Assembly: GCF_016920785.2 (NCBI RefSeq)
Contig: NW_024609881.1
Span: 45,354,710-45,418,709 of the forward strand
From: Ixodes scapularis
Lineage: Eukaryota; Arthropoda; Arachnida; Ixodida; Ixodidae
Direction: 5' to 3'
Length of the DNA: 64,000 nucleotides
The notes beneath the pieces were generated by a model that saw nothing but the letters and a program-made list of their open reading frames with translations, was not told the origin of the DNA and did no database searches. Below, piece after piece: positions 33,241-45,265 of the stretch. The translations under genes were made by a program, and so were the position numbers. The first letter of the stretch is position 1, and each line of letters begins with the position of its first letter.

Positions 33241-34474
33241 TGTACCTCTTACAGACTAACGCAGGCTGCAAGTACGAACAATAAATAAACCTAGCATATA
33301 ATGTCTTTAAATACCGTTTTTGTGCTACATTTTTCTTTCAACCGCGAAGACAAATAGAAGAGAAAAAAAGCAGACGACGGAGAGGCAGCGGCCTGCATTC
33401 CTGATGAGGGGATCAACCCTTCCGCCTAAAAAATGGCCCCAGATTAAAGAAAACGAAAGGTAAACTCTATAAAGGAAACGAAGCTTTTGGCGTTGCCACC
33501 CTGCTGCGAATGGCAGGCGCGCAAACCTGTCCCACTGGATCGGAACGGAGAAATAAAAAGCAAAATTATCCGAGGAAAGAAAACGTCGTCTGCTAACGAA
33601 GCCGCGCTCAGGGGCAGGGAACTTCTGCTGGCATTTCACAATAAACCGCGAAATTCCCGGTCTGATAAGCAGGAACTACGGTGCCTTGGGAGAGAGGATC
33701 CAAAAAGTCGACGCCGGAAGCGGTAAATGACAAATGAAAACGCAAAATAAAAAAGGCAGAATAAAAGAAAACCTTAGAGACGGAGAAGTAGAGAACCTAA
33801 AAGTAAGAAAAAACGGAAAAAAATGGAGCGTTTAAGCAGACGCCCTGTGCAAATAGTGTGCTTATGCGCATGCGTGCGTTGCGACGTGGCGAGGAGGATG
33901 GCGAGTGCAGAGGCAACGCAATGCTTGAAGCCTTGAAGACGCTGATGCTTTTGTCACCTCCTCTCCAGCTTGCGTTGCGAACGCGGCCCATAAGGCACGT
34001 GCCTACGTTGAGCAGTTGGAGCCACTCTCAAATCAAGACACACTACGTAGTAGATTGGACGGTGGCGCCATCTGGAGACTGCAACATGGGCTTCGGGCGT
34101 CGCGTATTTGGAGAAAGAGGGGATGTGACATTCGGAGGCCTGCGATTCTTGAGGATGGGCGTACGTCGCGTTTCGTGGCAAGTCGGGTGATTGGAGGCGG
34201 TCGTGCCCTGGGATTACTCCCTTTTCAATGCAGACTGGCGGGAAAGAATGGATTCGTGCGTGAGTACAATGTTGTCAGTCTAATCTTTCCATCTCTCCCT
34301 ATCCCTCTCTATTGGAAGTTATTGTTTTTAGATTTATTTCATAATTTCAACCAATAACGCGTTGCACAAACTACAGAGACTGTGGACATAAACAGGACAA
34401 TAGAAACTTCCATAATATAAAATAAAATAAAAAGTGCGTAATATATTCCTAGGTTCTGCATAGTAATCTCGCTC

Positions 34475-34510
<36 letters not shown>

Positions 34511-35172
34511 AAAGATAGGTGCATTATATATACTTACATTTTCACAAAGCCCGAGCTGATAACAGTAGCGTTTTGAGGTGCAATGTTTCCCTGGAATACT
34601 AGTACTAGTAATTAGTTTGTTGCAGGTTAAGAATAGTACGAAGATCTCCTACCACGAAACCCTACAATCTTTCCACATTAGCGGAGTGAGCGCTGGAAAG
34701 GAGGAAAACGCCAATAATGGCGAGAAGATGGCTTTGTGGGAGGGGTTTGTCCTGCTTTCTCTTGCTGGTTTGCTTTTCTATAGTTTTGCGTATTGTGTTG
34801 TTTGCTAGTTGGCACCTCAAAAATGCCTACAGTGTACACAGACTAACCTGACACTCTTCACAGCCTTCGTCATGTTTGTACTGAAACAAAAAGAAAAAAA
34901 AAAAGTTAGCAGATGAGTTTTTTTTTATCAAGTTAGAGTGTTCTCCTTACTTTCATGCGTTCTAGATTTCACCAGGAGACACGGGCGTGTAGGAGGCGAA
35001 ATTGCGTTTTTGACACCTTACTATCGCATTTCATTGAAAGCAAAACAACAAACGCAAGTTATGAAAAAAAAAAAAAAAAATTGTCCCCATTTCTGTTAAA
35101 AGGCAGCCACAAGAAAAAAAAAATACGTTGTTTACTTTTGTTTTTGAATCTCGTCTGCTCATGCGAATTGTG

Positions 35173-35207
35173 AGCAGACGACAGTCGAAAGACATGCGTC
35201 GTCTGCT
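35173..35207. repeat. Inverted pair of AGCAGACGAC motifs
   Basis: AGCAGACGAC at 35173-35182 faces GTCGTCTGCT at 35198-35207 across 15 nt. This forms a perfect 10-bp stem, the only close inverted pair of this motif in the window. Confidence 0.9.
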
Positions 35208-36734
35208 AAATTCTATTCATACATGCACGCACGGTCAAGCGTCTTGCGCCGACCGCTTCAAAGAAGGACGCGGCTCATTGATATTGTAATCTGCCTTCTT
35301 TTTTATTCTTCGCATCCGTTTGATGTTTGCAGGTTTCAGCAGAGGCTTGACATTTCTTTTTGTCAAACGTTACCGAATAAATAACCTGCCCGGAAAAAAA
35401 AAAAAAAAAAAAAATATTTGGGAGGACGTTGTCCTCGCAAACCACTTCTCTTCGCATTTTCTCATTCTTCGCATTTTTATCTTGACATTGAGTTATGTCG
35501 ACAGTTACACGTACATTGACTTTTTTATATCGTCGTTTTATTTTATATCCAGATTTGTATGATTGTCGGCTAGCAAGAGAGAAGGCACATCGAGTGCTAC
35601 ATGCAAAACTTCCGCAGGACACTTTTACACATTTTTGTATTTATCTTCTCTACTTCGTTCTTTTTTCTTTTTTGAGGGGGTGGGGGGTCGAGTTACGTAA
35701 ATTCCTACGTTGCTCCAACCAAATCTGTTCCGCAAGGGTGGGCCCCCGCGTGTTTATTTACATAACGCCCCAACTCTCCCCACAAACCCCGATTTTGGCC
35801 CCATCCCTCTCTTCCATTGTGGAGGTTCTCTTTAGCGACTTGCGCGTGCCGACGAATCCAAGGTTCTACAGAGTTTGCCACCCACAGAAAAACCTTACAT
35901 TGACTTCCTCTTTTGTCTGATTTTTGTTTCAGGATTTTGCTTGGGTGCCCGAACACGTTATAGACGGTGAGTAGGCCTCTATCGTCTGCTATCGAGGTCA
36001 TTTTGGTTTTCGGTGTTTAGTTCTTACTCAAAAAAGCGTAACACTTTTACTTTTTTTTTTTTCTCCGCTACAAGCGACGTTTTTTTGTGTGTTTTTTTCT
36101 ATCTACTGTGGTCGGCCCGATACGAGTGATTGAAAGCAGAATAACTTAGACGCCTGACGGTCTAGGCTACAGCTCAAGCTTAAAAAAACACACTTTAGAC
36201 TAGAGAGTTAACATTGAAAACAAGCGTCTTGGTACGTATCTAAACGTCCGGAACAAGCAAGCACGAAAGCGTCTATCTTTATTCTTTGTGGATGTTAGAG
36301 GTGATTTTCAATAATTCAATGACCTCATTGCTCCCTCGAAACGCGGTGAAAATTGGGGTCGAATACCCCCATCAAAGTGGTGGGAGATATGCCTAAACTA
36401 AACCGTTAGCTATTGCTAAATGGAAGTACGATGGATAAATAACAAAGCTGAAATGCGTCGCTCCAATCGAGGTCGACACAACGCAAATAAAAAAGAAATA
36501 AAAAGAAAGCAGCGCTATTTAAGCTGGTGTATCGCTACGTATCTCGTCATACATGTTTGAAAAGAAAAAAGTAAAAGAAAAGCAAAAGAAAAAAAACTTG
36601 GGAGCATTAGGGGGCGTGGCGTCAACCTCTAGACACATCACAGACTGATCGCGAATGTTATAAAACAAGAATCGAAAATAAAAATGGAAGTACAAGAAAA
36701 GGTTTACTATGCGTGCAAGGAAGTCATTGGGGGA

Positions 36735-36757
36735 GGGGGGGGGGGGGGGGGGGGGGG
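36735..36757. repeat. G23 homopolymer
   Basis: An uninterrupted run of 23 G following GGGGGA. It could form a G-quadruplex. Its length should be treated as uncertain in any assembly. Confidence 0.8.
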
Positions 36758-37567
36758 TGACGTTGTGTTTCGACGGGATGCGATGAGCGTGCGTAAATGT
36801 TTGTGCACGTATGTTTATGATACGTGTAAGCGCGCGTTACTGCTGACGAATCGCATGCTACGGAGGCCTATATATGTATACCATACGGGGCCTGATTAAG
36901 TAAAAATAATGAAACAGATAGTGCTCTTTACGTGGAAAGGAGTCATCAATCACTATGATGATGGGAACACGCCTCCGAGAGCTGCGTGTTACCATGACGC
37001 TTACGTAAATAAAATGAAGACGACTTTTTTCTTCTTATTTTTTTTGGTTTTATTGTATACATATATGTTACGAATTATTTTTCTGCCCAAGGAAGGAAAG
37101 GCTAATTCAAGATTACTTTTTTTTTTTTTTTTTTTTTTTTTGCGCGCGGAAGTTTAGATGCTTTTTATACGTACCGCAACATGATTCAGCATTTTTAGGT
37201 TTGGCCCTGCGGACTGCCAGGGCACGTGGCTGTTATCCCAAAGTTGAGCCTGCGTTGCTGCGCAGTTGCTGGCAAAAATCTAGCAACGTTGGAAACTGTC
37301 CCTGCTGAGACGAGTAAATTGTGCGGCGACGCGTTGTGCTTGCTCCCCTTCTATTACATACTGCCAGTACTGTGGTGTCGTGGTGGTTTAAACCTTCTTA
37401 TGCCATCAGGTGTGGGCCCAAAGTAGTCGTATATGCAAATGAAAGAGATGGCAAGACGGTGAGCTTACAGAAAGCAGAAGAAAGTACAACGTTCCTCGTC
37501 TAGAAAATCTCCGGGGTGTCGCTGGGACAGTCAGTGCTGCTTTCCAACGTGAAAAAGCGCAATAATG

Positions 37568-37600
<33 letters not shown>

Positions 37601-38370
37601 GTTTGCTTTTTTCCTCGGTTGTCGCCGGCGAAAGGTCACCGTCGCGGGCAAAGTGCTACCTACCGCGTGGTTATGGTGGGAACCCTCGTCCGAGAAATCT
37701 TGCATGCTCGCCGAATGCTCGCATACACATACCCGTCTTCACCTCATAAAAAAAAAGAAAAAAAAAAGTAAACTTTTACGCATTATTACACGCGGCGCGA
37801 AGTAGTTCTTGCGAGATTTGTTTTTGTCGGAGGAAAAAGCGATGTTTTTGCTGCTTGGAACGCGTACGTTTCGATACGATAACGTATATTCTACCTGAAA
37901 TTCACCTACATATGTCTTCATTATCAACATAAAGGGGGAAATTAGTAATGCTCCGCGTGGACACGGACTTTTTTTACTACAATTCTTGAGGTGATGTTCA
38001 ATGGACGTCCTGTCCGTACGAATAAGCCTGGTGCCTAAAATTATCGTTACATCTCAACCTCATCTGAGTGCGATCCTTTTCGCACATGGAGCTTCTTCAA
38101 CTGGAGTACGGATTACTGATCTCAAGTCGTTTCAATTTGTTAGACGAATGAATATCGAAGTTCAGAGAAGTTTCGCTCGCGCGGCTCACCTATCGAAAGC
38201 GAAACCAGTGTACACGGCCGCACTATTAGTGCATATAACTGCTGTTAGATGGCGCCGCTATTCAACACAGCTCAGGCACAGCTTAGCTTATAGTTAAGCG
38301 ATCAAGTACCGTCTCAGAGGTCTCAATGACTACAGCAGGGCCGTAACCAGGGGGGTATAGGGGGTTCTGA

Positions 38371-38399
38371 CCCCCCCCCCCCCCCCCACCCCCCCCCCC
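38371..38399. repeat. C17-A-C11 tract in dispersed repeat
   Basis: It is followed by GACATTTTTTTCTGTGTACGG and CCCTGG. A second, shorter poly-C run at about 38585 is followed by GAAATTTTTTTCTGGGTACG and GCCCTG. These are two copies of the same repeat end, about 200 bp apart. Confidence 0.7.
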
Positions 38400-39139
38400 G
38401 ACATTTTTTTCTGTGTACGGCCCTGGTCGGTGCACTGGCAGCCAGCCGATTTTAATCTCCACCTCTGCGCACGCGCAGTGGCGCCGGTCGGCTACCGGGT
38501 ACCAAACCGGGACCGGAATACACAGATTCATAGGCGAAAATAAGACAATAGACACTTTCAAAATGGCCGCCGTTGTCCCCGAAACCCCCCCCCCCCCGAA
38601 ATTTTTTTCTGGGTACGGCCCTGAACTACAGTCATGCGAGACTGCGGCTCATTTAATTTTTATTTAAATAAAACGTTTCAACGACACAGTCAAGTAAATA
38701 TTTCCGTCTTATTCTTTATCCTCTGGGCAGATGATGCGAGCAATTCATTGATTACGAAGAGGCTCTTCCACCACACAAATAATAATATTTACAAGTGTTG
38801 CTATCAAAAAACTGAATCTTAATGTTTAACCTTCGATATGAGAAATAATCGGTAGCTAGCGCAAGCCGCAGTCCACTTTTATTAATTTAATTGTTTGCCT
38901 TTCTCAGGCCTTTCTCCATTTATCCTGATGCACGCATAAAGTAAAGCAAAACGAAGTTTCAACTTAAAGAAATATAAAATTATATATTTTTGCCGGATTT
39001 CAGGTGCGCCATATAAGATTTGAAAGTTTTTTAAAGCTGGTCTAGATATGCAAAAAATCAATACTTTAGTTTACAAACTCAAACGTTAGATGGCGCAAGT
39101 TATCAACACCCTCACCTTATCCATCCGTTATTTTATTTA

Positions 39140-39556
39140 AAGAGGCGGGCGGTAGGCAGCGCCAAACCCGCACCGCGCGGCAACACCGCGAACCACTCCA
39201 AAACAAACCAGCAGCGGCAAAAAGCTACGCTCTTCAATCGCGGTGACCTTCTCTCCACACCCCTCGCCGGTTATTTTGTTTCGCTCTCGACGTCGCATTC
39301 TCCTTTCTGCCATCGCCGCAACACTTCCCATCGGAGTCTTGCGTCCCCGTACGCACGTTTGTCCGTAGTCTGCTGCGCGATCTCGAACCGGACTATCCAG
39401 AACGCTGCACGCCCCGGCATAATCTCAGCAGCAAACATCGACCTCTTCGATAACCAGTTCGAGATACCGACTGCATTAGTCACTCCAACGCCACCATCCA
39501 GCCAATCCACTCGAACGGCGAGGATCACTTCAAAGCGTCCACCGATCAATTCGGTA
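39140..39556 (+). other. Candidate non-coding first exon (septin 5' UTR?)
   Basis: A CpG-rich block unlike the AT-rich surroundings. It ends at a strong plus-strand donor, TTCG|GTAAGC (donor at 39557). I see no ATG on the plus strand through the block, so it would be a 5' UTR exon. The next plus-strand coding exons belong to the septin gene, hence the suggestion. No acceptor pairing can be proven. Confidence 0.3.
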
Positions 39557-39766
39557 AGCGACCTCACATCTTTCTGTCAAAGAAATCCAGTTCGTTCCTC
39601 CGTGGCATCAGCTCAAAGCTCCGCGTATAGTCGCCATCATCATCGACACTATAAAAACAAAACCCACTGCAAATTAAAAAAAAAAACAAAAAAAAAAAAC
39701 GCGTTTTTTGTTTGTTTGTTTTTTAGCGGAATTTGAGCATAAACGACAGATTTTCGCGTCGTCTCT

Positions 39767-40002
39767 TAGCAGACGACGACAACGCATCTCTTCTACTAGC
39801 GCCACAAGCCACTGCAGTAATGCGCTGGAGGCTACAGAGTGGCGTCGACGCTTTTCTGTTAGCAGACGACGACATCGCGTCTGGTTTACTAACGGGCTGG
39901 AAGCTAGAGTGGCGGCGACGCAGTCCCTGTTAGCAGACGACGACAACGCGTCTGTTTTGCTAGCGCGCTGGAAGCTACAGAGTCGGCGGCGACGCGTTTC
40001 TG
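39767..40002. repeat. Three tandem units with AGCAGACGACGAC
   Basis: Units start at 39767, 39859 and 39930 (about 92, 71 and 73 bp). Each opens TTAGCAGACGACGACA and has CGCTGGAGGCTACAGAGTGG or a close variant. Each carries one exact AGCAGACGAC. Confidence 0.85.
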
Positions 40003-42280
40003 TGTGAATGGAATCGGGCGGCAGCGTCTGCTTTGTGTGAAGGGAGGGAGCGACCGGTGTCAGAACCGCAATTCGTCATCGCGGCTTCCTAACATGACGT
40101 CAGCGTTAGGATCTCCCCCTCCTCGGGGTGGCGGCGTCGCTCTTTTGTCTTGGCATTTGTTTTAATCCGAGTGTCGGGCCGTCTCGTTTTTTCGGGGACG
40201 TCCTAAAATATCCGGCACGTGAAAACGGGTGACCCGCGACTAAAGGAAGAGCCGGTCGTCAAAATACCGTTACGTTCTTTAAAAGAAAAAAAAAAAAAAA
40301 GTTGGGGTAATACGGTTTACAGCTCTGCCGTACATTATCCGGTTCTTATTTATAAGGAAAATCGCCGTGTGGTTTTCGGTATTTATTTATTTTTAAGATT
40401 GCATACATTTCGGTGATCTGCTTCGAACGGATACTAAAATACAATAACTATCTCTGAAAAAAGAAAAAGCAATATAATTAAAAACTAAGAATTCTAGTCT
40501 AAGAGGGGAGTGTTTCGAGAAAAACAGTCCTAGTTGGAGACAAAATTTCAACAAATTGGTGTTCCTGGTTTTTACCAATTTTGTGTTGTTGACACCGACG
40601 GATGTTTTTCGGGTAAAACCGGGAAGTGTACGGCCTATTCATAGTCTCCGTTTTGGAAATACGTGCGCATAACCGCCATACAAATTCCAATTGTATTTCA
40701 TAAGTCAGATTATTTTTTCTCTTATAATATGTGTGATTAATGCCAGTTTCTGCAACCCGTGAAGTCTTTCTTTTTTTGTGTGTGTGATAAGAACACAGAC
40801 GAAATCATTTGTTCAGTTTCTTTCAATATAGCGCATATAAATCAAAGTTAAGCGGAATCCTACATTTTAGATCGAAAGATGTCAAGACTGCAAAGTCTGA
40901 AACGATTTTGTTGTTATGGGTGCCTTCGGACGGTTTTCATCTTACTTTAATTTCGTTGTCGATAGGTTCAACACCCTACTTGGTTTAAAAAGAAAACAAA
41001 AAATGTCGAAAGTGTCATATAACGAGAAGTGTACAGGAACGCACAATTGAAAACGAGAAGCAGACGACGACAATACAGTAACCCTTACAGATATCACACG
41101 CCACTTCCGGGAAGTGACGAGAGATACGTTACAAGGAAACGACGCGTATGAAAGAAAAAAAAAAAATCTATAGTTCAAACAACGCGAGTTGCGAGAGATG
41201 CAATTTCCCGGCAAAGATTTGCAGCAGTCTGCGGCGGCGAAGTTAATAACAATAATACGCTCAGCAAGAGACACTGAAATAAAGGTTACTGCACAGGAAG
41301 CTAGTTAAGAATCATAATAAAAAAAAAAAAAAAAATTGAGCCTAGTGACAAAAATTGGACAGCACAACACCGTCTCAAAACCCTGCTCTCAAAACTCAAC
41401 TGAGTTTTGAAACGGCGTTGTGTCGTCCAAGTTTTGTTCCCAATCTCATTTTTTTTTTGTTGTTACTATAAAGAGACGTTTATTTTATTCAAACTGGACC
41501 TAACGCAAGCGAGCAAATCGTTCCGGCTATCATCACGACATCTCCCAGTTAAAGTCACACGCGATCAAGGAGTCTCTTTCACGCAGGAACCAAATACAAG
41601 GCAGGTCGCTAGTGTGGCGTTTTGAAGGTCAAGTTCGGTTAAAATCGCACCAGCGCGGCCCCTTTCAAGTTTCGAGCACGAACCGATTGAATTGCGGCAG
41701 TTCGGTTAGTGTCACAACTTGGAAAGTACTTCCGAGATAAAATATGGCTCCGGCGATGTTATTTGAGCGTGCTCAACCGAGACGGTTTCTTCTTTCTGGA
41801 GGACAAATAATCGGCCATCCGTGTCTGCCTTCGGCTTTTACAAAGTTCACTTCAAAACAGTCTTTGGAGTTTACTCATAATAAGGTACTACGATAAGTAA
41901 ACACTGCGTCCGAAGAGTCGATACATAAAGTGGGCTGGTCCCGCGATTCTAGCCCACACACAGCGCAGCATAATTTGTATGCGGGCAGCAGAATGTGCTA
42001 ACAAAATATGGGCAGACGGAGCATTTTATTACATTCTGTAGAGGTATGGTTTGGCGTTTCTTTCTTGTATGACGGTCCCTGTCCCACTGGTCACACAAAA
42101 CCTGTCTGCCAACATGTCGAATAACGATTGTGCTGTTTCATATAGCCTCCTCTATACTCACAAAGCCTGGCAGCTCGATAACGGAGCCATAGAGCGCCCG
42201 GTCGCCGATTTGGAGCGCGAGGATCTGGTAGCACAGAGCATTTCTCGGGGAATTCGAGCGAGAGTTTGCAGAAACGTATC
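40003..42280. other. Unassigned region
   Basis: No gene is supported. It contains A/T-rich sequence, one AGCAGACGAC at 41059 and an inverted repeat at 41357-41430 (GGACAGCACAACACCGTCTC against its inverted, slightly diverged copy), with a short TCAAAACTCA stem in its centre. Confidence 0.6.
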
Positions 42281-42289
42281 ATCGAATGA

Positions 42290-42460
42290 TATACTTCGTT
42301 TCAGCTTCGGTCCAGACGCAGCCAAAGCTACAAGCGCGAGCTCCGGGCTTTCAGCATCCCTGCCAAGCACGCGCGCTCGTGCAGTGCAAGCACTGTTCTG
42401 GGCCACATGCTCGCGTTTGTAGCATCGGCTGCGTCTGGACCGAAGCTGAAACGAAGTATA
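42290..42460. mobile_element. Fold-back MITE, TATACTTCG family, copy 2
   Basis: It has perfect inverted ends of 34 nt, opening TATACTTCGTTTCAGCTTCG and continuing GTCCAGACGCAGCC. It is 171 bp with no ORF. The same termini flank the copy at 9706-9940, and a variant lies at 44129-44301. Confidence 0.9.
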
Positions 42461-43712
42461 GTTTGAACTTGTTTTTCTCCCTCTAACGCAGACGTCCTTC
42501 ATTTTGCGATCCCGAAGACAGTTTTTTTGTTTTCTTTTTTTTTTTGTCATTTTGCCGAGAGCTTTGTTTTTCTTCGCAAGACAACGCGTAAAAACGCCAA
42601 TCTGAAAAAAAAAAAAAGAAAAAAGGGAGAGTTCGAAACTTTTTTTGCAAGAGTGTTTCAACACCGACATCTATTGTTGCGTAAGGTCTCCGCGAAGCAT
42701 GGCGACGCAATGCCTCGGTTACCCAAGACGCGTGACGTCAAAGACATTGACCGAATTCGGCGCGCTGATTGGTACGAGTTTCGCGTCACCGCTCACTTGG
42801 ACACCGTACTCCATTCTGGAGCAAAGCTGGCGTTCCAAACATGCGTAACTGTGAATACCTTCTGCCTGTTTTTTTCTTCTTCTTTGTTTTATTCGAAATT
42901 ACTTGTCGGGCGCGCGAGCAGTGTCTTCCCTAACCGCGCTCCACAAAAGTGACACTTTTCTTTTTTAACTTCTGCCGGAGAAAAAAAATAAATCGTGAGG
43001 AGGTTTAGGTAAAGCCCCTTGATAAAAGCGTTTTTTACAACTACCGCCAACCATTGTTGTGGAAGCGCGCGAGACACGTGCCATGAGCGGGTGCTCCGCC
43101 GCCATTCGCTTCCAAGACCCGCTCATTTCAGTGCTGCGCCGCCATTTGCTTCCAAGGGCAGCTCGAGACATGGGCCTCGTGCACTCGCGCATTTGACGTT
43201 ACTTGCAAGACAAACGCAAACACATCGAGGGGCTTTAGGTTTAGGGACAACACCCATTTCGTCTTCATCATGATCGTCATCATTGCCGCAACAATTTTTA
43301 CCGCAAAAATAAATTACGCATCGTCGAACACCCAATTTCTGCCCAAATGTATATAGTGCTCGGTCTGCATCAGATGCCAAAGTTTCAGGGCTTGTCGTTT
43401 TACGATTTAAAAGTTACAAGCGTTTTTTGGAAATGTTATGAGGAAATGGCGGCCGACAAAACCCAGGAATGCATGGAGATGTAATGGAGATGGCGCAGCA
43501 CAAGTTCGTCTGCTTCTTGCACAGGGGGTGCGATGATCTCAGGACGCCAAACTCTTATTGACTGATTGAGACCTTGAGATATGAACGTAGCATTGAGGTC
43601 TGCCTAGTAGTACCCACCATCCTTTCAATCAAAGCCGATTTGAACTCGGCGTCTTTCTGACGTCCCCACAACTCCTGAGCAAGAAGCAGACGACTTGCTC
43701 TCAGCTTTGACC

Positions 43713-43890
43713 CCCCATTCACACTGGAAGCGGATCCGCGTTCGCGAAGCGGTTGCGAAAGCGGTTGTATAAAGATCCAGTGCAATTGCACGCGCATTTG
43801 ATGTCATCGTGTGCGCGTGCAATTGTACTGAATCCTTATACAACCGCGTTCGCTTTGCGAACGCGGATCCGCTTCCAGTGTGAATGAGCC
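43713..43890. mobile_element. Fold-back MITE with ATTCACACTGG ends
   Basis: Arms of about 75 nt include ATTCACACTGGAAGCGGATC and CGCGTTCGC, with GTGCAATTGCACGCGCA near the centre, matched by the inverted right arm. It is about 178 bp and non-coding. Confidence 0.85.
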
Positions 43891-44128
43891 CTTAGTTCTA
43901 GAACTTTGGCATCTCGTCCGGACATTTGGGCGGATGTTGAAGTCGGTGACAGGCTTAGAGTAAAGTCAAATACTAGTAAAGTATTTGGTGAAGTGGAAGC
44001 TCCTTCCTACTATTTCTACTTTAGCAGAGCGAACACTGGAGAGGAGACTACACCCTCTCCAGCATTCGCTCGGCAAAAGTGGCAAGAGGTGGGAGGAGCT
44101 TCCACTTTATTCCTAACCTTTCATTGAC

Positions 44129-44301
44129 TATGCTCCGTTTCACCTTATGTTGTACCGCAGCGAAGGCTAGAAGCGCGTGCTCCTAGCGTTGGCAACTGTC
44201 CTTAGTGCACGAGAGCTTGTGCCGCCGAGACGTGCCCTAGAGCAAGAGCTCGCGCTTGTATAGCCTTTCCCGCGGTACATCATAAGGTGAAATAGAGTAT
44301 A
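44129..44301. mobile_element. Fold-back MITE, TATACTTCG family, diverged copy 3
   Basis: The left end is TATGCTCCGTTTCACCTTATG and the inverted right end TATACTCTATTTCACCTTATG. Inner arms carry GTACCGC and GCGCG-type text. It is 173 bp. It resembles copies 1 and 2 in length and in the TATRCT..GTTTCA termini. Confidence 0.75.
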
Positions 44302-44824
44302 TAAGCGTTCTTCGATGTGTCAATCATTTTTTAGCTGTAAAAAACAACAACAAAAAAAAAAAATCCCTACGTTTTAGGGGAAAAGCTGTAACTTATTTTT
44401 GTAGTGAAAAAAAAAAAAAGAAATCAGGCCTTTTTTGTATGTTTGTGCACGACCTGTTCCCGTGCGCTCAAACACGTGCACCTTGCACGTTGCACCTGGA
44501 GGTAGCCTTGGTAGGCTTGCAATTGAACGTGCTAGCTCGCACCACAAGAAACGTGGCGGCGGCTAGATGTCCTGCTTGCAATCGTGCGTAGCTATTGAGG
44601 CCGACGCCTCCTGTGCAATGCATTCTTCTTATCGTTGAGCGGAAAACCGACATCGGGTTCCGTGTTGTCCGTGCATCGCGCGCAATCGTTGCAAGGTCGC
44701 TTTCCAAATCGCATCATGAATAACTAATCAACGCGTCAGAGCCCGTACATTTCCCGATAGCGGCCTTCCTACTACTTGAGAGTGGATGGTTGATGCGATC
44801 GGCGAAAGGTACAATGCTGCCTAA

Positions 44825-45265
44825 CCCAGTTAGCAGACGGTAGCAAGTACTGTAGCAGACGCTGTAGCCTGTCATAGACGACTACAGATGCTGTAGCAGA
44901 CGCTGGAGAGATGCAAACAAACACTGTAGAAGACGACAACAGAGGCTGTAGCAAACGTAAACGCTGTAAAAGGCGACAACAGCCGCTGTAGCAGATGGTG
45001 AGACGCTGCAGCAGACGATACGGACACTGTAGCAGACGACAACACACCTCGTAGCGGACGGTAACAGACAAGTTTTAGTAAACCGTGTTTCCCCCTCCGC
45101 TAGCCCTTCGCTACGAAGAAACCGCCACTGCGCCTGCGCGCCGATAGCCTTGGCTGTAGAGTTCCGGGCAGCGGAGGGGCTTAGCGGAGGGGGAAACACG
45201 GTCTACTAAAACTCGCTACTGTGAAAAACGGTTCCCTAAAGTAGACGATAACAGACGCTGCAGCA
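44825..45265. repeat. Degenerate GTAGCAGACG minisatellite, interrupted
   Basis: Repeated GCTGTAGCAGACGAC-like units with a variable period of about 18-24 bp run over 44825-45064 and resume at about 45236-45265. The gap is a separate inverted-repeat element (45071-45213). One unit has the exact 10-mer AGCAGACGAC (45031-45040). Confidence 0.8.
45071..45213. mobile_element. 143-bp inverted-repeat element inside the minisatellite
   Basis: The ends AGTTTTAGTAAACCGTGTTT and the inverted AGTTTTAGTAGACCGTGTTT extend inward through CCCCCTCCGCTA. It has no ORF. Array sequence on both sides shows that it inserted into a pre-existing repeat. Confidence 0.8.

Larger units (their letters stand above)
30303..39130. 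other. Intergenic region or long 5' flank of the septin gene, no gene supported
   Basis: About 8.8 kb of AT-rich sequence with many A/T homopolymer runs, G25 at 30440-30464, G23 at 36735-36757, fold-backs at 32100-32251 and 32583-32746, and copies of AGCAGACGAC at 33212, 33369, 33585, 35173 and 35198. No open frame has family motifs or convincing splice partners. Confidence 0.6.

Noticed and set aside
39271..39736. Open frames on both strands of the CpG-rich block
   Set aside because: The plus-strand frame has no ATG and is Ser/Thr/Pro-rich without motif. The minus-strand frame is its antisense. Treated as a possible non-coding exon only.
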